From Corydoras sp. C115 (Eukaryota; Chordata; Actinopteri; Siluriformes; Callichthyidae), in the NCBI GenBank assembly GCA_019802505.1, contig JAFMOC010000106.1, positions 186,001-250,000 of the forward strand: a DNA stretch of 64,000 nt, in the 5' to 3' direction. The notes under the pieces were generated by a model. It did not search any database. It saw only the letters and a program-made list of their open reading frames with translations, and was not told the origin of the DNA. Of this stretch, positions 54,755-64,000 are shown in pieces (positions within the stretch are counted from its first letter, which is position 1; the number at the start of each line of letters is the position of its first letter). The position numbers and the translations under genes were made by a program.

Positions 54755-56890
54755 TTTAGAAATGTTCTTTAAGTTGGAAAATTTTAGATACAGCTATTGA
54801 GCTTCTTGCAGAATGTGAGATTTACCATAAATATATTAACAAAGTGTTATTATTATCATCAAATTTCACAAAATGTTTTTGTCTTTTCACCACACCTGTC
54901 CTTTTGTAATGTTTAGAGATTATTATGCAGTCTTAAAATAAATTGCATTCTGGAAGAATTTAATTTGGCATGTTGGTGCAACTGAAGTTGACTTCAATTT
55001 GATTCTTAATATAGTTTTAAGATATAAAAGATATAAATAAAAATGTCATGTTGCATGCTTGAGGTGCATTGTTTGATAAAGATCAGTGTCCCTCATGTTT
55101 GCTTTTCCTCTTTCCTTTTGTAAAGACTGACTGTGAAAAGGGTCGGAAAGCCACCTGAAGAAACAGAGAGGGTTACTCTGCTTCAAGTCATGGGAAAATA
55201 AATACAATGCCTTGCATAATCAACCCCCCCACACATACACCCGGAACAGTTTATATGAATTCAGTTACAATCAAGAATCCCTAAAAATGTATTCCATAAC
55301 ACAAATGTGTGATCATATTGTAGATTGCAATAATATTTACACTTTTATATTTATTCATACATGAAAAGAGTAACTTCTTGTTTATCAGTATTGCCCTTTT
55401 AGTGACTTAAGTCTCATATCTTACTTTTTACCGCTCTATATTATTAAGGCTCACTGCACTTTTACATGAATGAGTCTGAATAGTTCTAATTAAATCTGAT
55501 ATCACTTTAAGAATTGTGCTCTATTGTATGCTGCAAGGTGCTAAATACATTTTCAAACAACTACTGTTTTATTTATTTGCGATGGCACCAGCATCTCATC
55601 TGTAAAATGCCTGAATGCTACAGTAAAATCCACATAGTACTTTAAACTTTAAGGTTAAATTCAGCAGCACTGAAAACCTTCTACACTTGTGTCATAGTAA
55701 ACGTCTTTACATTGGACATCACAGCTTTGGAAACAGCATCAGGACCAGAATGCACTCTTAAAATCCCATTGTAGAAAATATTGAGTTAGACAATGCCAAT
55801 GACCCTTAGAACACCATTTTTACAGTTAACCATGTTGGTGAGAGCATCATTGTATTGAGCTGTGTTTTTTATCTACAGAAACTAAATCAATGATGAAGGC
55901 CAAACAGTGCATTCCTCGAAAAAAAAACCCGTTCCAGTTTACAATAGGTCTAAGACTAGGGCAGAGGTTTACCTTTCATTTCAACAACGGTTTATGTGTA
56001 CTGTTAAAGCTTCACAGGAGTGGCTGAAAAGCAAGAAGCGCAGTTTATTAGAGCATACAAACTCACACCCAGATTAAATTGAGAATATGTTGCAAAACTT
56101 TTGCCAGGAATAATGCACAACAGTTTGAAGATCCAGATGTGAAAAGTATTTGCTAAATGATTGCAGCTGGAATTACAGCGAAAAGTCCTGTAACCAAAAA
56201 GTAGTCCAGGGGGTAAATATCTGTGCTGAACATTTGCTTTTTTTTTTTAACAAACCTCTGTGTTACAAAAATCTATTGTCCTAATAAAGATTAAGAAATA
56301 CAGCATATAGTGTGAAAACTACACATCACACCTCCGAAACTTTGACATTTCATTCTATTTTGCTCACATTTTGCAGCTATCAAAGCTTTCAATCTTCAAC
56401 TAAGTATGTGAGCTAATAAGATTGAAAATAAATGTGAAAATATATATTTGCAATATTTGCATGTAGTACAAAATAAACAACGATGTTTGCCTCAATTATT
56501 TTTACGAAACCTAATCAAAAGCTGATGAAAGTTCACAGAACATTATTATCTGTCACAGTTTGTGCAATTATACTGATATGCAATAATGTATTTGAAGAGC
56601 AAATAATTATTTAAAAAAACACTTTCTGCTCTCCATGAACATTAGATATTCCTCATACTATTTAAGAGTTCTATGTCATAGTTTTTAATGCAAATGTGTA
56701 TGACAAAGCATCTAGTCTGTGTTTTTTATTAGATTAGTTTAATTTTCTGTTCTGCAGATTTTGTGGCTGTAGTTTAGGTTTTTAGGATATTGATGTACAT
56801 TCGATTCAATCATTGTCCAGTTTATATAAGTAAAGCACACTATGTGCACACCTACACATTACATATAGGAGCTTTTTATGCTACTGTTCC
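54755..56890. other. Gene-poor interval, no gene seen
   Basis: AT-rich DNA with no exon-like or clear repeat signal on either strand. Confidence 0.55.
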
Positions 56891-57165
56891 CTACTTTTGA
56901 AAATGTTTTGAAAAGATATTGGAATTTTTGCCCATTTGTCCTAAGAAGCATTTATGAGGCCAGACACTGTTGTTGGATGAAAGGATCTGGCTTTCAATCT
57001 CCGCTTGTAGTTCATCCCAAAGGCGTTTAATGAGGTTGAGGTCAGGGCTCTGTGCAGGCCAGCTGAGTTCTCCCACATCAAATTCACTCAACCATGTCTT
57101 TATGGACCTTGCTTGGGCCAGGGGCACTGTATTTCTAAAACCGAAAGGGGTCTTGCCACAAAGTC
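56891..57165 (-). pseudogene. Tc1/mariner-type transposase C-terminal fragment
   Basis: The minus strand encodes ARSIKTWLSEFDVGELSWPA then QSPDLNLIKRLWDELQAEIE, which is the last catalytic part of a Tc1-like DDE transposase. The second Asp of the triad is kept (SPDLN), but the third acidic residue, normally Glu in a 'PIE.LWDEL' context, is Lys here. Downstream the frame shifts: ...VWPHKCFLGQMGKNSNIF matches the family only in part. No N-terminal DNA-binding part or terminal repeats are seen nearby, so it is a dead fragment. Confidence 0.85.
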
Positions 57166-57289
57166 GAAAGCATAAAATGTACAATTTAACACACTTGTGG
57201 CAATCAGACTGAAGAATACATTTTATTTCAAGGCGCCTTTCTAACACCCAAGGACACCGTACAGCAAGTAAGACATGCACATAACATTA

Positions 57290-59785
<2,496 letters not shown>

Positions 59786-60471
59786 TTATTTGGAATTATT
59801 TAGGAAACTCTTAAATAGAGCACAGATCATTAGCAATGCAATTTGGCTCAAAGTTTCCCCTGTGGTATTTACATTTCCTTAAACTGAAAACAAACAAGCT
59901 AAATGAAAACAAACATGCTGAATGTCTTTTGCAACTATTGATGGCAGAAGACTGTGGCTTCATTATACCTTTAAACCAAGTTAAATGCAGTCAAATGAAT
60001 GACACGCATCTAAAAGAGTGATGATCATCTCATGAAGGACTAACACAGCGTTGTTTTGTAATGACTAATTGAACACACCTGTTCCAATTAATGGTTGTTT
60101 TGAAGGGTGTTATTTACAATGAGGCAAAATTGGTGTTTCACTTGTTATGGGACAAGTGTTATAAAGTAACTTAGAGTTATCTCCTAGTAAGAATAAGTGC
60201 TGAACACTTCTAAAAGGGACACAACAGCAAAGATACTGACATAAAGCATATCATACATAGTGACAAACTTGACTATTTTTTTTAGTAATATAGGCTATAA
60301 AGTGAATAGGATTCAAGACTTCAAAATAGATATATTCTCCGGTCTTATTGGAATAATTGTGGTTTATAAGAGTTCTGCTGCCATCTACTGGGTTCAAATG
60401 AAAGAAAGGAGCGTCGCAATAGCACAAAGTTTAGGTTTCTGTAGAGGCAATTGCATCTTTCGCAGGACTTC

Positions 60472-60739
60472 ATTCATTCATTATCTCCCGCTTTATCCTA
60501 TATTAGGGTCGCGGTGGGGTTCCCCATGCCCATCCAGTGGAGAACGTTTCGGGCGCTGGGCAGATACACCCAGGACAGGGCGCCAATCCATCGCTGGGCA
60601 CACACCCACTCACACAGACACACTCTATATGGGGCAATTTGGAGAACTCAATTGATTTGATCCATGTTTTTGGACGGTGGGAGGAAACCGGAGAACCCGG
60701 AGGAAAGCCACGCGGACACGGGGAGAACATGGAAACTCC
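60472..60739 (-). mobile_element. 5'-truncated DANA-like SINE, copy I
   Basis: Tail, body and core are present, but the tRNA-like head is missing: the copy stops at ggaaactcc and passes directly into (ATT)n. It shares the uncommon body variant catccagtggagaacgtttc with copy J. Confidence 0.9.

Positions 60740-60794
<55 letters not shown>
60740..60794. repeat. (ATT)n microsatellite between two SINEs
   Basis: About 18 ATT units joining the truncated 5' side of copy I to the tail of copy J. Confidence 0.97.
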
Positions 60795-60796
<2 letters not shown>

Positions 60797-61118
60797 TTCA
60801 TTCATTCATTATCTCCCGCTTTATCCTCTATTAGGGTCGCGGTGGGGTTCCCCATGCCCATCCAGTGGAGAACGTTTCGGGCGCTGGGCAGACACACCCA
60901 GGACAGGACGCCAATCCATCACTGGGCACACACTCACTCACACAGACACACTCTATATGGGGCAATTTTTTGAGAATTCAATTGACTTGATCCATGTTTT
61001 TGGACTGTGGGAGGAAACCGGAGAACCCGGAGGAAACCCACGCAGACACGGGGAGAACATGGAAACTCCACCCAGATGGGGATTCGAACCGGGAATCCCT
61101 AGTGCTGAGAGGCGAACG
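60795..61118 (-). mobile_element. DANA-like SINE, copy J, head-truncated
   Basis: Nearly complete, with box B (read as ggttcgaatcc on the minus strand), but it ends at ggcgaacg, before box A, and is followed by (ATT)n. It shares the catccagtggagaacgtttc variant with copy I. Confidence 0.92.
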
Positions 61119-61120
61119 AA

Positions 61121-61158
<38 letters not shown>
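61119..61158. repeat. (ATT)n microsatellite
   Basis: About 13 ATT units immediately 5' (minus strand) of copy J. Confidence 0.97.
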
Positions 61159-61465
61159 GCTAATCTGTTCATAATAATGGTTAATTTGATTTTGTGCTAC
61201 TATTTGTGAATGTGCGTCATTTATTATCTATTATCCTTAAGGAAATTTATACTTTGCTTAATGAGTATCTTCTTTATACATATTTTTACAAGCAGCGTCA
61301 GAACCAATATCCAGCAGAGGACGCTGCAGAAAAGAATAAGCAGACTTGCATGTTAGTAAGTCGTTTATCTTCTTTTTTTTAACTTGTTTTCTTTTACATT
61401 CTTTTAGTTTTAACACAGAATAAAAATGTTTCGTGTATAATACATTTGTAATTAGAGATTACACT

Positions 61466-61600
61466 TAGAATTCAGATCTTTTTTAATCTCAAAATTCTGA
61501 CTTTTTCTCTCAAAATTCTGACTTTTTATCTAAAGAAAGATAGATTTTTTTTAGATCAAAATGTCAGAATTCTGAGCTACCTTTATCTTTTTTTCTCAGT
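61466..61600. repeat. Minisatellite-like AATTCTGA repeats
   Basis: tctcaaaattctgacttttt occurs twice in tandem, followed by an inverted version (atgtcagaattctgagc). Similar 'tcagaattctgac' arrays are common in fish genomes. Confidence 0.7.
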
Positions 61601-61699
61601 GGAGAAAATGAGCTTCCATAGTTATGACTTTTTAAATATGTGGCGTAAAAGAAATTAGTAGGCATTTTAAGCTAACATAAAAGTCGGGCTTTTATTGTG

Positions 61700-61941
61700 G
61701 AATAAACAGGCAGTTGCCGGATGTGAAGCGCTCTCGCGCTCGCTGTGTTTATTGTTTATGGTGTTTATTATTCTGATGATTTTTAATCTGCGTGATTGTG
61801 TTTAGTGCAAAACAGTGGAGCTAAATTAAGCTGTTAAATAGCTGCAAGGATAATGAACTGGGCTTCGGAATAACGGCGCTGCATCGCTGATGGAGCGGGA
61901 ATGAGTCACTGCAGCTAGACCCGCTATAAGAAACATTGAAG
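61700..61941 (+). promoter_or_regulatory. Candidate promoter and untranslated exon 1 of zdhhc1
   Basis: A CpG-bearing segment (gaagcgctctcgcgctcgct, ggaataacggcgctgcatcg) in AT-rich surroundings ends at a possible donor, gaag followed by gtacat (61942). It lies 1.6 kb upstream of the zdhhc1 start codon on the same strand. Position and composition only; no transcript support. Confidence 0.35.
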
Positions 61942-62108
61942 GTACATTTTAAGAATAATAGTTAAATTACTCCTTATTTTCGTCATTTTCTTATTTCCTA
62001 AGTTGTTCATTAAATTTATGATTTGTTAATTCATCCAGCAACTCCCTCACTAATTCCCACAGGCATCCTCCCTTCACACTTATTAAACAAATTTTGTTTC
62101 AGTGTTTT

Positions 62109-62453
62109 CATTCATTCTTTCATTCATTCATTATCTCCCGCTTCATCCTCTATTAGGGTCGGGGGGGTTCCCCATGCCCATCCAGGGGAGAACGTCTCAG
62201 GCGCTGGGCAGATACACCCAGGACAGGGCGCCAATCCATCGCTGGGCACACACTCACTCACACAGACACTCTCTATTTGGGGCAATTTTGAGAATTCAAT
62301 TCACCTTGACCCATGTTTTTGGACTGTGCGAGGAAACCGGAGAACCCGGAGGAAACCCACGCAGACACAGGGAGAACATGGAAACTCCACCCAGATGGGG
62401 ATTCGAACCGGGAATCCCTAGTGCTGAGAGGAGAACGTGCCAACCACTAAGCC
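62109..62453 (-). mobile_element. DANA-like SINE, copy K
   Basis: Complete body and core with box B; the head is slightly shortened (ccaaccactaagcc). A 9-bp duplication, cagtgtttt, lies at 62100-62108 and 62454-62462. It sits between the candidate first exon and the coding start of zdhhc1. Confidence 0.92.
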
Positions 62454-62906
62454 CAGTGTTTTTCATATATTCACTAAATCGTACAATTAAACAAGTGTTA
62501 TTTGTTATAAATAATAATTTGTTATAAATATAAACAAGTGTTATAAATAAGTGTATTTCTGTATCGGGAGTTGTAAATCAATAATGTTTAGTGGTTCATG
62601 ATGAGAAGAAACTGAACCCACAGCTTGAGTAAATTATTTCCGATTTGAACTCGCCTTGATTTTTTTTTTGACACATAACTCATCCTCAGTTCCACTTATT
62701 TTAAGAATTGACATTTTGTACGTTTGCCATTTGCCCACTTATCCCCGTCGATCTTGTGCCAGTTAGAGATCTGACTCTTGGTTTAAAATGGATTCAAACA
62801 AGCTGCATTATTTGTAAATTGTTGGATGAGGTGTGGGTATTTGGCATGTGATATTCAGAAACCTGAAATAGGGCCATTATTGTTAGTTAGCAGCAGAACT
62901 CATTAA

Positions 62907-62926
62907 ATGATGATGATGATGATGAT
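62907..62926. repeat. (ATG)n microsatellite
   Basis: Six atg/gat units. Confidence 0.9.
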
Positions 62927-63013
62927 ACAATCTATAAAAATTGTGGTTACAAGTAATGAAACAATTTTAATGCTTTTTTTTATTGCCATTGTCATTTAAA
63001 CTTCTGTTTACAG

Positions 63014-63215
63014 TTCTTGCTCATTGCTGTGTCGTATATAACAAACATTTAGCATGATGGAGAAATCTGGTCTTTGGAGCATGCTTACCTCAGGAGCAAA
63101 ATGGGCAATGTGCGAAGATCAGTAACAAAGGAATGAAAGTAAAACGATGGATACCAAGAGACTGGAGTCAAATTTATTATTGGAAGATGACTAGTCAACG
63201 AATTATAATGAATTG
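63014..63215 (+). other. Candidate untranslated exon of zdhhc1
   Basis: The segment is bounded by a good acceptor (cttctgtttacag, AG at 63012-63013) and a consensus donor (gtaagt from 63216). It contains short upstream ATGs but no long frame. It could be a 5' UTR exon spliced to the acceptor at 63511-63513. Confidence 0.3.
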
Positions 63216-63247
63216 GTAAGTGTTCCATATTGATTGTGTGTGTGTGT

Positions 63248-63261
63248 GGGGGGGGGGGGGG
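63248..63261. repeat. Poly-G run (14) after (TG)n
   Basis: A gtgtgtgtgt stretch passes into 14 Gs. Confidence 0.95.
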
Positions 63262-63536
63262 TAGTAGAGAAATTATACTGTCTCTAAATCTGATGGAAAG
63301 GTTGAAGAACACTTTCAGCGTCTGACACCTTGGCGAGTAGCTTTTTTAACTAAAAGTGCCCAATTTTTCTTAAAGCACTATTTTACAACTTTGGGCATGA
63401 TTAACTTTTTTTCTGATATGGACAAAGCATGTTGTAATAAACATCCTGTTAATTTGACTTGGTTCTTAATTTTATAGTTATAGACCTGCTCATCCTGTTT
63501 TGTGTTTCTGTAGTGTTCCACCATCATAACTCACTC

Positions 63537-64000
63537 ATGGACGTGTGCGGTAGAAACCCAAACCGCACCGTGCCAGTGAGCGATGGGGTGCCCAGACGAG
63601 CTGATCTACCTCTGTGCTCCAGGACGAACGGTTGGAGCTGGCCTCCTCACCCCTTTCAGTTGTTGGCATGGCTACTCTACCTGTACTTTGCAATCACAGG
63701 TTTCGGAGTGTTTATTCCATTGCTGCCTTCTCACTGGATACCAGCTGGCTATATTGTATCCTCTAACAAAAATGAGCGCTATAACAGGAACTATAATACA
63801 ATTTCCCAACACCTTTCTTAACATCATCTTTAGTGTACAGGCATTACGTTTGCCTGTCACCTTCTAGTGCACCTTGCTGCCATCTCTATAGACCCTGCCG
63901 ACTATAATGTCAGAGCAAAGAGCTACAAGGGTCCAGTGCCTGTATTTGACCGCACCAAACATGCACATGTCATTGAGAACTGCCACTGCTACCTCTGTGA
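63537..64000 (+). CDS. zdhhc1: Palmitoyltransferase ZDHHC1, N-terminal part (cut by window edge)
   Basis: DHHC-family enzymes attach palmitate to cysteines of membrane-associated proteins; ZDHHC1 is an ER/endosomal multi-pass protein that in mammals also supports STING signalling. First coding exon 63537-63755 (acceptor AG at 63512-63513, 73 codons, phase 0), a 78-bp GT-AG intron (63756-63833), then an exon from 63834 that continues past the window end. The protein starts MDVCGRNPNRTVPVSDG, then NGWSWPPHPFQLLAWLLYLY, the family's first membrane segment with the typical NGWSWPPHP entry. The second exon gives CTGITFACHLLVHLAAISID, then PADYNVRAKSYKGPVPVFDR and HAHVIENCHCYLC, the start of the cysteine-rich zinc-binding domain. 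The DHHC motif itself lies outside the window. The ATG aligns with an internal start of human ZDHHC1 (MNICNKPSNKT). Confidence 0.93.

Overview
This is teleost fish genomic DNA. It is AT-rich, has large intron-containing genes, carries DANA/Mermaid-like tRNA-derived SINEs with (AATG)n tails, V-SINE/HAmo-like SINE copies and Tc1-like transposon relics, and has many long (TA)n and (CA)n microsatellites. The SINE types hint at an ostariophysan (cyprinid, characin or catfish relative), but the species cannot be fixed from sequence alone.

Layout, left to right. (1) 406-976, minus strand: a TATA box, a small non-coding exon and a signal-peptide exon that fit the start of agrp; the gene runs off the left edge. 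(2) 5824-10322, plus: complete eight-exon atp6v0d1, the V-ATPase V0 subunit d, 350 aa. (3) 20302-34815, minus: complete five-exon hsd11b2, the NAD-dependent 11-beta-hydroxysteroid dehydrogenase type 2, 407 aa. (4) 34816-61700: about 27 kb with no recognisable gene, holding an LTR-like block, Tc1 relics, SINEs, microsatellites and perhaps conserved non-coding DNA. (5) 63537-64000, plus: the first two coding exons of zdhhc1, a DHHC palmitoyltransferase, cut by the right edge, with possible untranslated exons upstream.

The gene set agrp-atp6v0d1-hsd11b2-zdhhc1 matches the order I recall from human 16q22, so this is an ancient vertebrate syntenic block. The genes are neighbours by descent and not a pathway: melanocortin antagonist, organelle acidification, glucocorticoid inactivation and protein S-acylation. 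All exon models are manual, based on reading frame, splice sites and family similarity; none is backed by a search or transcript.

The intergenic and intronic DNA is dominated by eleven recent DANA/Mermaid-like SINE copies, many with visible target-site duplications, including one 5'-truncated copy and one tandem SINE/(AAT)n composite. I found no sign of an undescribed multi-gene system. The most useful points are the agrp start, the asparagine-rich Hsd11b2 tail, the repeat-loaded atp6v0d1 promoter, the LTR-like block at 35137-35576 and a perfect 32-bp palindrome.
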